Assembly: GCA_051162045.1 (NCBI GenBank)
Contig: JBISDI010000021.1
Source of the DNA: Anaerozeibacter quisquiliarum
GTDB lineage: Bacteria; Bacillota; Clostridia; Christensenellales; Aristaeellaceae
Length of the DNA: 64,000 nucleotides
Reading direction: 5' to 3' (one strand)
The translations under genes were made by a program, and so were the position numbers. The notes below the pieces were generated by a model, which worked only from the letters and a program-made list of their open reading frames with translations, had not been told where the DNA came from and did not search any database. The number at the start of each line of letters is the position of its first letter. Position 1 is the stretch's first letter. Of this stretch, positions 53,538 through 61,855 are shown piece after piece.

Positions 53538-54566
53538 ATGAAAGAACTGTTCACTGCAATCCGTGACGCGCTCTCCCGCGGGGAAGATCTGGTGCTGTGC
53601 AGTATCATCGCCAGCTCCGGCTCTACCCCCCGCGGCCGCGGCGCGAAGATGGCCGTGTTCGCTGACGGTTCCACTTTGGGAACCGTCGGCGGCGGGGCTG
53701 TGGAATACCACAGCACGTTGATGGCGAAAAAAGCGCTGACCGAACGGGCCGCCTTCACGTACGGCTTCAACCTGGCACCCAACCAGACCGCCGACATAGG
53801 CATGATCTGCGGCGGCCAGGTCACCGTCTATTTCCAGTTCTTCTCCGGGACGGGCCCTTCGGCGCTCCGGCTGTTCGAATACATCGTCTCACTGTTCAGC
53901 ACGCAGAAAAGCACCTGGCTCGTCACCGAAATCGCCGATGGCGGTGCGCGTCGCATGGGCGTCTACGAGCGCGGCAAAGGGCTTCTGTTCGCGGACGGCA
54001 TCCCGGAGGCGGACATCCTGCCGCTCCTAAAGGCGCGAGGTGTATTGAAAAAGGATGCGCCTTCCTTTTATGCGGAGCCACTTACGCAGGCGGGATACGT
54101 CTACGTGTTTGGCGGCGGGCACGTATCTCAGGAGCTGGTGCCGGTCCTCGCCCACATCGGGTTCAATGTGGTCGTCTACGAAGACAGGGAGGCCTTCGCC
54201 GATCCGGCGCTGTTTCCCGCGGCGATCCGGACCGTCATGGGGCGGTTTTCAGACATCGGCTCCAGAGTCTCAGTTGCGCCGGACGACTACGTGGTCATCA
54301 TGACCCGCGGCCATCAGGCGGATTTCGAAGTGCTGAATCAAGCGCTGCGAACGCAAGCCTGCTACATCGGCGTGATCGGCAGCCGTCACAAGATCGCGGT
54401 CACCCGCAAGCGCCTGATCGACGCGGGCATCCCGGAAGAGGCACTCCCCCGTATCCATACGCCCATCGGGCTGGAGATTCAGGCGGAGACGCCGGCGGAG
54501 ATCGCCATCAGCGTCGCGGCGGAGTTGATCCTCCATCGGGCAAAGCTGGCGGAGGCGAGGGCATGA
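53538..54566 (+). CDS. XdhC/CoxI-family molybdenum hydroxylase maturation protein
   Basis: The 342-residue protein has an N-terminal XdhC_CoxI domain (about 10-75, VLCSIIASSGSTPRGRGAKM and GTVGGGAVEY) and a C-terminal Rossmann XdhC domain (about 185-330, VYVFGGGHVSQELVPVLAH and IGVIGSRHK). XdhC binds molybdenum cofactor, aids its sulfuration and inserts it into xanthine dehydrogenase-type enzymes. No such hydroxylase is in the window. The gene starts four bases after the binding-protein stop and overlaps the next gene by four. Confidence 0.92.
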   Translation: MKELFTAIRDALSRGEDLVLCSIIASSGSTPRGRGAKMAVFADGSTLGTVGGGAVEYHSTLMAKKALTERAAFTYGFNLAPNQTADIGMICGGQVTVYFQFFSGTGPSALRLFEYIVSLFSTQKSTWLVTEIADGGARRMGVYERGKGLLFADGIPEADILPLLKARGVLKKDAPSFYAEPLTQAGYVYVFGGGHVSQELVPVLAHIGFNVVVYEDREAFADPALFPAAIRTVMGRFSDIGSRVSVAPDDYVVIMTRGHQADFEVLNQALRTQACYIGVIGSRHKIAVTRKRLIDAGIPEEALPRIHTPIGLEIQAETPAEIAISVAAELILHRAKLAEARA

Positions 54567-55090
54567 TAAAGCACATCCTGATCACCGGCGAGATCGGCGC
54601 GGGCAAGAGTACGCTGATCCAAAGGCTGCTCACCCATACGACGCGCCCAGTCTATGGATTCATCACCCAGCGCATGGAGGCGGACGCGTCGGGCTTCCAC
54701 CCGATCTACATCCACCCGGCGGGCGCGTTGGAGCGCGTCTATACGACGGGAAACCGCATCGGCATGTGCAATTCCCAAATGCACGGCGCTTCGCTGGAGG
54801 TCTTTAACACATTGGGCGTACGGTATCTGGATGCGCCGGAGGACGGACTCATTGTGATGGATGAACTGGGGTTCATGGAGGCGAAAGCCGATCTCTTTGT
54901 GCAAAAGGTCTTTGAAGCGCTTGACGGCCGCATCCCGGTGATCGCGGCCGTCAAGGCGCGACTCGATGTGCCCTTTCTGAATGCGGTGCGTGCGCGCCCA
55001 AACGCGGCGAATTTTACCATCACTCCGGACAACCGCGGGGACCTATACAGGCAATTGAGCGCCGTGATGGATGCATGGGCATCTCACTAA
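54563..55090 (+). CDS. THEP1-type nucleoside-triphosphatase
   Basis: The 175-residue P-loop protein has Walker A GEIGAGKSTL near residue 8, FITQRMEADASGF near 32, and a Walker B-like GLIVMDELGFME near 92. This matches the NTPase THEP1 family, whose physiological role is unclear. Members are often found beside xdhC or molybdenum hydroxylase genes, so a part in cofactor processing is plausible. The ATGA overlap with xdhC indicates coupling. It is the last gene of the operon. Confidence 0.82.
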   Translation: MIKHILITGEIGAGKSTLIQRLLTHTTRPVYGFITQRMEADASGFHPIYIHPAGALERVYTTGNRIGMCNSQMHGASLEVFNTLGVRYLDAPEDGLIVMDELGFMEAKADLFVQKVFEALDGRIPVIAAVKARLDVPFLNAVRARPNAANFTITPDNRGDLYRQLSAVMDAWASH

Positions 55091-55493
55091 AAAATAGAAT
55101 ATTTGAAGATGAGGCCTTTGCTGTTTGAAGAATCACATTGTCGGCAACCTCTGGAATCTGGGAAAAATCGTGCGAAAATACGCTCCCTACCATTTACCAT
55201 CCTAAATGGATCGGTGGCATGACGACGCCATAGAAGCACCAGGTTGGAGTTGCCCTACGACTCGGTGCCGGAAGTCCTTCCCAACTAATCCGCACGGCGT
55301 TTGTGCCGAAGCCCGGCCACAGATGCATCCGTTCCACACCACAACGAACGCCTTGCGGATCCGCCAATCGTCCCATTACGCCTTTTGAGATGCAAAGCCG
55401 CTGGTGCCGTGACGCCGGAGCAGTAACCGACCATCAGGGGCGTTGCCCCCGAACCCACAAGGTATATCGCATTGGTTTTCAGCGAAGGCGGCG
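55091..55493. other. Intergenic region without recognised gene
   Basis: This 400-base stretch has short frames on both strands but none with a ribosome site or recognisable motif. It has a perfect CCATTTA/TAAATGG inverted repeat (55190-55209). Its base composition is less GC-rich than the flanking genes, and it may be debris of lost sequence. Confidence 0.35.
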
Positions 55494-55522
55494 AAAAGAA
55501 AAACGGCGCATGCCGCGCCGCC
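55494..55522 (-). terminator. Terminator of the small membrane protein gene
   Basis: On the minus strand GGCGC-GGCAT-GCGCC is followed by GTTTTTCTTTT. Wider GAAGGCGGC/GCCGCCTTC arms (55483-55533) enclose it. Confidence 0.65.
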
Positions 55523-55557
55523 TTCACTCAAATCTCGCATGCTGCTTAAGCCGTTCC

Positions 55558-55986
55558 TCAGTGTTGCCTGAACATGCTCCTGGTGAACCGCAGGGCTGCG
55601 AGGCCAAGGACGAGCAAAGCTGCGACGTAGACAGCCAATGAAGTGAGTACCACTGCCCAGGGCAGTCCTTCCGCGGCGACGGATCCCGAGGCGAGCCCGC
55701 TGACCACGGCGTAAATCTGCCCGCCGACCAGGGCGACGACCGAGATGAGCAGGCTCCAAAGGATGGGCTTTCGGTACGAACGCGCCAGGAAGGCGGCGAC
55801 GGCGAGCATCAACCCTCCGAAAAGTGAGAAGGGGGACAACTCCGCGGGCATCAGGTAGTCAAAGCGCAGCGTGCCCGTTGAGACGGTTACGGGGATCGAT
55901 AAGAGGATGGGCACCACCAGAGGGATCCACACGAGCACGGTACCGACCACGGTCAGAATCTTCAGAAACTTGCCATTCTTCTCCAT
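55558..55986 (-). CDS. Small four-helix membrane protein of unknown function
   Basis: The 142-residue protein has four predicted membrane helices: FLKILTVVGTVLVWIPLVVP, FSLFGGLMLAVAAFLA, ILWSLLISVVALVGGQIYAV and AVVLTSLAVYVAALLVLGLA. A short basic C terminus (RFTRSMFRQH) follows. I do not recognise the family. The start at 55986 has AGAGGTG upstream; the longer frame to 56040 has no site. It stands alone with its own terminator. Confidence 0.65.
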   Translation of the reverse strand: MEKNGKFLKILTVVGTVLVWIPLVVPILLSIPVTVSTGTLRFDYLMPAELSPFSLFGGLMLAVAAFLARSYRKPILWSLLISVVALVGGQIYAVVSGLASGSVAAEGLPWAVVLTSLAVYVAALLVLGLAALRFTRSMFRQH

Positions 55987-56191
55987 GTGTACACCTCTTT
56001 CAGACCCGTTTTCCGGGAGGATTCCAATCGGCAATTCCATTAGAGGGTGTCCGGGCCGGACGTCAATCGGGTCCGCCCGCTGTCCAATTTACGCCGGATG
56101 AAGCAGTCGCATTCCTTTTGCTCTTGACAATTCTGAAATATTGTTTTGTGCGGGTAAGAAACGCTCGCTCACGAAGGTTGCCTTCTGCCTG

Positions 56192-56275
56192 TCAACCATC
56201 CTCCCAAACAAGCGCGCGGGGCAAAACCCGCCCGCGCCTATCAAACGTAGCGTCTACATTCACATAGGCCCGCAT
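56192..56275 (-). pseudogene. Truncated small conserved gene that pairs with dinB
   Basis: On the minus strand MRAYVNVDATFDRRGRVLP continues RALVWEDG and then stops at codon 28. Small Clostridia proteins next to dinB begin this way and continue after WEDG with a conserved second half of about 45 residues, which is missing here. A GGGGGTTGAG site precedes the start. I recognise the family from memory only. The truncation mirrors that of the divergent dinB stub. Confidence 0.5.
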
Positions 56276-56298
56276 CTCAACCCCCAGTATCTCCCTTC

Positions 56299-56326
56299 TT
56301 GACAGGCATCTCGGGTTGACGATAAT
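56299..56326 (+). promoter_or_regulatory. Promoter of the dinB stub
   Basis: TTGACA (56299-56304), 16 bases and GATAAT (56321-56326). Confidence 0.5.
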
Positions 56327-56417
56327 CCGGGCGCGACCGAACAAGCATTCGCACCCGTATTTTATTCCGGGAAGGCAGCTTTGTCAATAGGCAGTTTTTC
56401 CGAGAGGAGCGAGAGCC

Positions 56418-56502
56418 GTGACCGGGCAGCGAGTGATACTGCATTCGGATTTGAACGCCTTCTACGCATCCGTAGAAATGATATTGGATCCATCTTTGAG
56501 GG
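56418..56502 (+). pseudogene. dinB: DNA polymerase IV (dinB) N-terminal stub
   Basis: A GTG at 56418, preceded by GAGAGGAG, opens VTGQRVILHSDLNAFYASVE, the characteristic N terminus of Y-family DNA polymerase IV with the catalytic aspartate in HSDLNAFYASVE. Homology ends after about 28 residues (DPSLREA); the frame then runs on without polymerase features. The remaining 370 or so residues are gone. The downstream sequence is the LysR promoter region, so the replacement removed dinB and brought in, or exposed, the LysR-transport operon. Confidence 0.75.
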
Positions 56503-56555
56503 AAGCGCAGAATAAAAACTTGCCGCGCGCCGACCCTCCGCGCTTAGGCAATGAA

Positions 56556-56584
56556 TTGTCAATTGCGGCGATGTGTGATAGAAT
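56556..56584 (+). promoter_or_regulatory. Promoter of the LysR regulator gene
   Basis: TTGTCA (56556-56561), 17 bases and TAGAAT (56579-56584). The -35 lies inside GCAAT...AATTGC symmetry (56549-56567). Confidence 0.6.
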
Positions 56585-56625
56585 TCTGTATAGGGAAGAA
56601 GTGTGGGCGCGGGAGGAAATCGCGT

Positions 56626-57522
56626 ATGAAATTCAGCCAAATGCGCTACTTTTGTTCGGCCTATATCAACAGGAGCATCACCAGGGCCGCCCAACAGCTC
56701 TACGTCGCGCAGCCCACAGTCACCATGGCGATTCGGGAGCTTGAGGAGGAGCTGCGTGTTCGGCTTTTTGAACGAAAGAACAACCGCATTGTTCCCACCA
56801 AGGAAGGCGAATATTTTTATACGCAGGCCTGCGGTATTCTGGCGCAGATCGAGCAGGTCAAGCAGGAGATGCAATGCGTCGCCGAAAAGGGGACGCTCAT
56901 CCGCATCGGCGTTCCCTATATCACGGCGGTCTACCTGATTCCCGAGTTCATGCGTTTTGAAAAGCAGTTCCAAAGCAAGTATCCCCAGATTCATATACAG
57001 ATCAGCGAGAAGCGGCCTGAGGACGTCGCCGTTCTGCTTCAGGAAAAGCAGCTGGATATGGCGGTCAACGTGCTCAACGATCCGCATTTCGCGCAGTTTG
57101 AAGGCATGATGCTCTGTGAGCACAGCATTTACCTGTGCCTGAACAAGCGGCATTCTCTGGCTAAGGAGCGCGTCATCACGCCCCAGATGCTCAAGGAAGA
57201 GACGCTGGCCACCAATTATTCCGAAAAAGCCTTTCCCAACCAGGAAATCAAGCGATGGTTTGAAAGAGCGGGCTGTACCCCGCCCCGGCAGATCTACCTC
57301 AATCAGGCCAGTACGCTGAGCAGGCTTCTGAGCAACAACGAGGTTGTGGCCTTGCTGCGCCCGGAGATGGTGACCATTGGACGCGACATCGCCTGCGTGC
57401 CCATCCAGGATCCCATCCGCCTGCAGCTCTCCATTCACTGGCGCAGGTATCCGCAAATGTCCAGCGCCATGGTCAGCCTGCTGGAGGAGTTGAGCAGATT
57501 CCGATTCATCACATGGAGATAG
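56626..57522 (+). CDS. LysR-family transcriptional regulator
   Basis: The 298-residue protein has an N-terminal winged helix (MKFSQMRYFCSAYINRSITR, AAQQLYVAQPTVTMAIRELE, LFERKNNRIVPTKEGEYF) and a C-terminal effector-binding domain (about 92-298). The ATG at 56626 follows GGGAGGAA; an ATG at 56551 lies in the promoter. It precedes the LIV-type transporter operon in the same direction by 240 bases and is its likely regulator, responding to the imported compound or a product. The AT-rich gap between them has suitable operator space. Confidence 0.9.
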   Translation: MKFSQMRYFCSAYINRSITRAAQQLYVAQPTVTMAIRELEEELRVRLFERKNNRIVPTKEGEYFYTQACGILAQIEQVKQEMQCVAEKGTLIRIGVPYITAVYLIPEFMRFEKQFQSKYPQIHIQISEKRPEDVAVLLQEKQLDMAVNVLNDPHFAQFEGMMLCEHSIYLCLNKRHSLAKERVITPQMLKEETLATNYSEKAFPNQEIKRWFERAGCTPPRQIYLNQASTLSRLLSNNEVVALLRPEMVTIGRDIACVPIQDPIRLQLSIHWRRYPQMSSAMVSLLEELSRFRFITWR

Positions 57523-57761
57523 CCACTGGAACTTTATGACTATATCGACAAATGATATGCAGATTTTGATGAATTGAATCGGATAATCTAGCATTTATAT
57601 ACTAATTCATAGGAAATATTCGGAGACCATCAATTATTTTTATGCTTTTCGCACTTGGATAGGAATATAGTATTTTACAATCGCCTGCAAGTAGGGGATA
57701 ATGAAGCCGTTGAAACCAGCGGCGCCGTGGAGCGTCGACAAATACAAGGGAGGACACGGAA
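57523..57761. other. AT-rich regulatory gap before the LIV-type operon
   Basis: The gap is markedly AT-rich for this window. ATGAATT (57569-57575) and AATTCAT (57604-57610) form a 7-base inverted repeat about 28 bases apart. ATGAATTG also occurs in the LysR promoter at 56551. These are candidates for LysR binding. Confidence 0.4.
57674..57702 (+). promoter_or_regulatory. Promoter of the LIV-type transporter operon
   Basis: TTTACA (57674-57679), 17 bases and GATAAT (57697-57702), 60 bases before the binding-protein gene. Confidence 0.6.
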
Positions 57762-59009
57762 ATGAAAAGGTGGGCATCGATGCTTCTGGCGCTAGCGCTT
57801 GCGGTGGGCTTGTGCGGCGGCACCATGGCGGAGGACGGACAGACCTATCGGGTCGGCATGATGCTTCCGCTGACGGGGAATCTGGCCTCGGGCGGACAGG
57901 ACGCGAAAAAGGGCGTGGAAATGGCCGTTGACTACATCAACGAAGCGGGCGGCATCAAGGGCAAACCGCTTGAAATGATTTACTGCGACGCAAACGACGC
58001 CGATTCCGGTGTGGCGGAAGTGACCAGGCTCATCGAGGTGGAAAGGGTTCAGGTCGTCGCCGGCACGTACTGCAGCTCCGCAGGGTTTCCCGCCTCCAGC
58101 ATCGCCGAGCAGAACAAGGTCGTTTTTTACGAGATGGCGTCGCCCTCGGCGGATCTGACGCGGCGCGGCTATGAGTACTTCTTCCGGCTCAATCCCTCGG
58201 CCTGGGACGAGGGCGCATACGCGGTACAGTTCCTGGTGGAGAGCGCCGAATTGATGGGCACTACCCCCAAGGACATCCGCATCGCCATCATCGGCGAGGA
58301 CTCCGCCTACGGTTCCTCCATCTGCGACGGCGCAGCCTCCAAACTGCGCGAATACGGTCTGGAGCCTGCCGTTTATGAGACGTACAGCCGCGAGCTGACC
58401 GACATGTCCAGTCTGATTATGAAGCTCATTCAGTCTAACTGTGACGCCATCATCTCCGGTTCCGTGCTTGTGGACTGTACGCTGTTCTACCGTCAGGCGT
58501 ATGAGCTGGGCCTGGAGGTCAAGGCCATCGTCGGCAACGGTGCGGGCTTTGGCAGCACCGCCTACTACCAGACATACGGCCCTCTGGCGGAGTACACGTT
58601 CTGCACGAACTACACCATTGAAAACAGCCCCATCGACAACGCGCCCGAGCTTCGCAAATTCTATGCCGATTACCGGCAGCGCTACAATCAGGACCCGGTG
58701 AACAACCATCTGGTTTCGCAGGTCGCCCAGGGCGTCATGGTGCTGGGGCAGATCCTCAATTCCGCCGAGGATATCTATTCCTCCGAATCCATCCGCGAGG
58801 CGTTCCTGAACATCGAGATTCCCTCCGGCACCATGATCAACGGCTGGGGCGCGAAATTCGCGGACAAAACGGCGCCCGAACCCGGCCAGAACATCGCAAC
58901 CGGGAACGTGATCGTGTGCCAGTGGCAAGACGCCGAGCTTTGGCAGGTGTATCCGGTGGCTTCCGACGGCATCGAGATCGTGCTGCCCGCGCCCGCATTC
59001 GGCGGCTGA
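57762..59009 (+). CDS. Branched-chain amino acid-type ABC substrate-binding protein
   Basis: The 415-residue extracytoplasmic receptor has the type I LivK/amide-binding fold: YRVGMMLPLTGNLASGGQDA at the mature start, VQVVAGTYCSSAGFPASSIA near 88, and AIIGEDSAYGSS near 170. Relatives bind branched-chain amino acids, urea, amides or aromatic acids. The signal peptide ends in TMAEDG; the cysteine in GLCGG is not in a proper lipobox. The downstream TIM-barrel enzymes argue against a simple amino acid ligand. RBS GGGAGG precedes the ATG. Confidence 0.9.
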   Translation: MKRWASMLLALALAVGLCGGTMAEDGQTYRVGMMLPLTGNLASGGQDAKKGVEMAVDYINEAGGIKGKPLEMIYCDANDADSGVAEVTRLIEVERVQVVAGTYCSSAGFPASSIAEQNKVVFYEMASPSADLTRRGYEYFFRLNPSAWDEGAYAVQFLVESAELMGTTPKDIRIAIIGEDSAYGSSICDGAASKLREYGLEPAVYETYSRELTDMSSLIMKLIQSNCDAIISGSVLVDCTLFYRQAYELGLEVKAIVGNGAGFGSTAYYQTYGPLAEYTFCTNYTIENSPIDNAPELRKFYADYRQRYNQDPVNNHLVSQVAQGVMVLGQILNSAEDIYSSESIREAFLNIEIPSGTMINGWGAKFADKTAPEPGQNIATGNVIVCQWQDAELWQVYPVASDGIEIVLPAPAFGG

Positions 59010-59024
59010 CAGGGCAGCGGCGGA

Positions 59025-59063
59025 TTGGCGGCCTGAATCGGACGCGCGCGTTCAGGCCGCCAA
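59025..59063. other. Perfect 13-base hairpin after the receptor gene
   Basis: TTGGCGGCCTGAA (59025-59037) and its exact complement (59051-59063) flank a 13-base loop. There is no T tract. It may protect the receptor mRNA's 3' end, giving more receptor than permease. No gene is seen between 59010 and 59145. Confidence 0.6.
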
Positions 59064-59145
59064 CCGCGCCGCAAGCGCGCCTGCATCCGCCAGCCGAAGC
59101 GCTCCCGGCGGGCGGGCTGAGCAGTTAAGGAGGTCGAATGCACAG

Positions 59146-60045
59146 ATGGTAGAATTGGCGCTGAATATTCAATTGACGCTCAACGGCATTATGAAGGGCG
59201 GCCTCTACGGCCTGTTGGCGATTGGGCTTACGATCATCTACGGCGTGTGCCGGATCCTGAATTTCGCCCACGGCGAATTCGTCATGCTGGCGATGTACGC
59301 GGGCTACTTCTCCTATGCGATTTTGAACCTGCATCCGTATCTGGCGATTGTCTACATTGTGCCCCTTTTCTTCGCCTTGGGTCTGCTCATGTACCGGCTG
59401 ATGTTCAAGCGGCTCGTGCACCAGGGCACCACGGCGCAGATCTTCACAACCGTGGGGCTCTCCATCGTCGTTCAGAATCTGGCGCTGTTGCTTCTCAAGA
59501 GCGACCCGAGATACGTGTCCATGGGCGCGTTCAACCGGATTCTCAAGATTCCCATGCTGGGCACGGTGATTCGTATCAGCCTTCTGGACGTCATCGGCTT
59601 TTGCATTGCCATCGTTTTAATGTTGGCGCTGTTTCTCTTCCTTCAGTATTCGTTCAAGGGCCGGTGCCTGCGGGCCATCATCGACCAGCGGCGGGGCGCA
59701 TCGCTGTGCGGTCTGGACGTGGACGCCATGTACAAGCTGGCCATCGCCCTGGGGTTTGCCTGCATCGGCGCGGCGGGCGCGGTCTTATGCACCGGTTACG
59801 CGACCACGCCAACCGCGGGAAACACATGGAAATCCATCGCCTTTGTGGCGGTCATTCTAGGTGGCTACAACAGCATACCCGGCGCGGTGGTGGCGGCCAT
59901 TCTCATTGCCGTGGTGGAATCCTTTACCGGCTATTACGTGTCCGTGCATCTAAAGGAGGTCGCCTTCTACGTCCTGTTCCTGGTCGTGCTGATCGTCCGT
60001 CCGCAGGGACTGTTCGGCCGAAAGAGTATGCGCGTGGGGAGATGA
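59146..60045 (+). CDS. Branched-chain-type ABC permease (LivH)
   Basis: The 299-residue permease has about eight helices, with GLYGLLAIGLTIIYGVCRIL and NFAHGEFVMLAMYAGYF at the N terminus and FVAVILGGYNSIPGAVVAA near 235, all LivH signatures. It forms the channel with the LivM half of the next protein. GGAGG lies 12 bases upstream of the ATG at 59146, a little far. Confidence 0.93.
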   Translation: MVELALNIQLTLNGIMKGGLYGLLAIGLTIIYGVCRILNFAHGEFVMLAMYAGYFSYAILNLHPYLAIVYIVPLFFALGLLMYRLMFKRLVHQGTTAQIFTTVGLSIVVQNLALLLLKSDPRYVSMGAFNRILKIPMLGTVIRISLLDVIGFCIAIVLMLALFLFLQYSFKGRCLRAIIDQRRGASLCGLDVDAMYKLAIALGFACIGAAGAVLCTGYATTPTAGNTWKSIAFVAVILGGYNSIPGAVVAAILIAVVESFTGYYVSVHLKEVAFYVLFLVVLIVRPQGLFGRKSMRVGR

Positions 60046-60052
60046 TGCACAA

Positions 60053-61855
60053 ATGTTAGAGAAGAAAAAGAAAAATGCGGAAGTCCTGATCGGTATCCTC
60101 GCGATCATCCTTTTGCCTCTGGCGACGAAAAACAGCAATTACTTTCTGCACATCCTTTTCCTCGTCGCCATCAAGGCTTATCTCGCGGTGAGCTGGAACA
60201 TTATGTCGGGCTTCTCCGGGCAGATGTCTCTGGGGCACAGCGCCTTCGTGGGCGTGGGTGCGTACTTCTCCACCATTCTCTATGTGCGCGGCGGCCTGAA
60301 TCCCTGGCTGGCCATGGTGCTGGCCGCGCTGACCGTGGCGCTCATCGGCGTGGCGCTGGGTTTGGCGATATTCCGGCTGCGAAGCGCGTTCTTCGCGCTG
60401 GGTACCATGGCGCTTGTAACCATCGCCCGCCAGCTGATGATTTACTTCAAGGATTTCACCAACGGCTCGCAGGGCTTTTCCTACCCCGTGACCAACGACG
60501 GGCTGGCCTACATCTATTTCCCGGACAGCAAGCTGGGCTATGTCTACATCGCCCTGACCTTTCTGGTGGTGGCGCTGTTCGCGGCCTACAAAATCTCCCG
60601 ATCCAAGCTGGGACTGGATCTGTTCTCCCTGCGCGACGATCACGACGCGGCCAGCAGCCTGGGCGTGGATACGATGGGCGCCAAGCTCTGGGCCATGGGC
60701 ATCAGCTGCCTGATGGTGTCCATGGGCGGCTCCCTCTACGCCCACTATTGCCTCTACATCGATCCCTCCACTATTTTCGACGCGCAGATCGGCATGGACA
60801 TGGTGACGATGACCATGCTGGGCGGCATCGGCACGCTGTGGGGCCCGGTGATCGGCGCGGTGCTGCTCGTGCCGCTGGATACGCTGCTGCGGGCGATCCT
60901 GGGCGGCGGTTCCTGGGCGGGCGCGGATCTGATTATCTACGGCGCGGCGCTTATCGCGGTGATCCGCTTCTGCCCGATGGGACTTCTGCCGCTTCTCAAG
61001 GCCAAGCTGGGCAAGCGTTTTGGAATCGGGAAACCTGAAGCGTCCGAGCCGGGGAAGCGGGGCGGCGCGAACGCGCAGAAAGATGCGGATACGGCGTCAG
61101 TCATTCAAGCGCCGCCCCAGACCTTTGACGGGCCGATTCTCAAGGTGGAGAACCTGTGCATGTACTTTGGCGGCCTCAAGGCGGTGGAAAACGTGAGCTT
61201 TGAGGTAAACCCGGGCGAAATTTTCGGCATCATCGGGCCAAACGGCGCGGGCAAGACCACCATATTCAACGCCATTACCGGCTTTTTCAAGCCCACCGGC
61301 GGCGCCGTCTGCTATATGGGGCATCGCCTGAAAAACGGCGTTCGGCCCAATCAGCTGGCCAAGCTGGGTCTGACGAGGACCTTTCAAAGCGTGAAGCCCT
61401 TCTTCCGGATGAATGTGCGCCAGAGCGTTATGGCGGGCGTCATGCTACGAAACCGCGACTTTGATCAAGCCGCCGCCATCGCGGATGAGATTCTGGACAT
61501 CCTGGGCCTTGCCCATCGCGCGGATAAGCTGCCCTCCAATCTTACCGTGGCGGAGCAGAAGCGGTTGGACATGGCGCGGGCGCTGGCCACCAACCCCCGG
61601 CTCTTGATGCTGGACGAGCCGATGGCGGGTCTTACGGACAACGAGGTCAACGAACTGATCGGCATCATACGTTCCCTTGTGGGATACGGCATAACGGTCA
61701 TTGTCATCGAGCACGTCATGCGCGCCGTCATGAACCTGTGCGACCGCGTGATCGTGCTGGATCACGGAGAGATCATCTGCGTGGGCGCGCCGGGCGAGGT
61801 CGTGAAGGACCCGCATGTGATTGAGGTGTATTTGGGGGAGAAGATCGATGACTGA
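60053..61855 (+). CDS. Fused LivM permease - LivG ATPase
   Basis: The 600-residue protein joins two subunits usually encoded separately. Residues about 1-325 are a LivM permease (AVSWNIMSGFSGQMSLGHSA, MTMLGGIGTLWGPVIGA). A linker of about 35 charged and alanine-rich residues (EASEPGKRGGANAQKDADTA) follows. Residues about 362-600 are a LivG ATPase with Walker A GPNGAGKTT near 395 and Walker B LLMLDEPMAGLTDNE. The signature motif is SNLTVAEQKRLDMARAL, without the second glycine of LSGGQ, a variant known in LivG-like proteins. The separate LivF that follows supplies the second ATPase. The start is 8 bases after livH. Confidence 0.92.
   Translation: MLEKKKKNAEVLIGILAIILLPLATKNSNYFLHILFLVAIKAYLAVSWNIMSGFSGQMSLGHSAFVGVGAYFSTILYVRGGLNPWLAMVLAALTVALIGVALGLAIFRLRSAFFALGTMALVTIARQLMIYFKDFTNGSQGFSYPVTNDGLAYIYFPDSKLGYVYIALTFLVVALFAAYKISRSKLGLDLFSLRDDHDAASSLGVDTMGAKLWAMGISCLMVSMGGSLYAHYCLYIDPSTIFDAQIGMDMVTMTMLGGIGTLWGPVIGAVLLVPLDTLLRAILGGGSWAGADLIIYGAALIAVIRFCPMGLLPLLKAKLGKRFGIGKPEASEPGKRGGANAQKDADTASVIQAPPQTFDGPILKVENLCMYFGGLKAVENVSFEVNPGEIFGIIGPNGAGKTTIFNAITGFFKPTGGAVCYMGHRLKNGVRPNQLAKLGLTRTFQSVKPFFRMNVRQSVMAGVMLRNRDFDQAAAIADEILDILGLAHRADKLPSNLTVAEQKRLDMARALATNPRLLMLDEPMAGLTDNEVNELIGIIRSLVGYGITVIVIEHVMRAVMNLCDRVIVLDHGEIICVGAPGEVVKDPHVIEVYLGEKIDD

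Noticed and set aside
55091..55493. Small genes on either strand in the gap after the THEP1 gene
   Set aside because: No candidate has a ribosome site, family motif or consistent codon use; the region was left as unassigned.
61105..61855. Frameshift or sequencing error creating the LivM-LivG fusion
   Set aside because: The linker is in frame, has natural composition, no internal start with a ribosome site was found, and both halves are complete.
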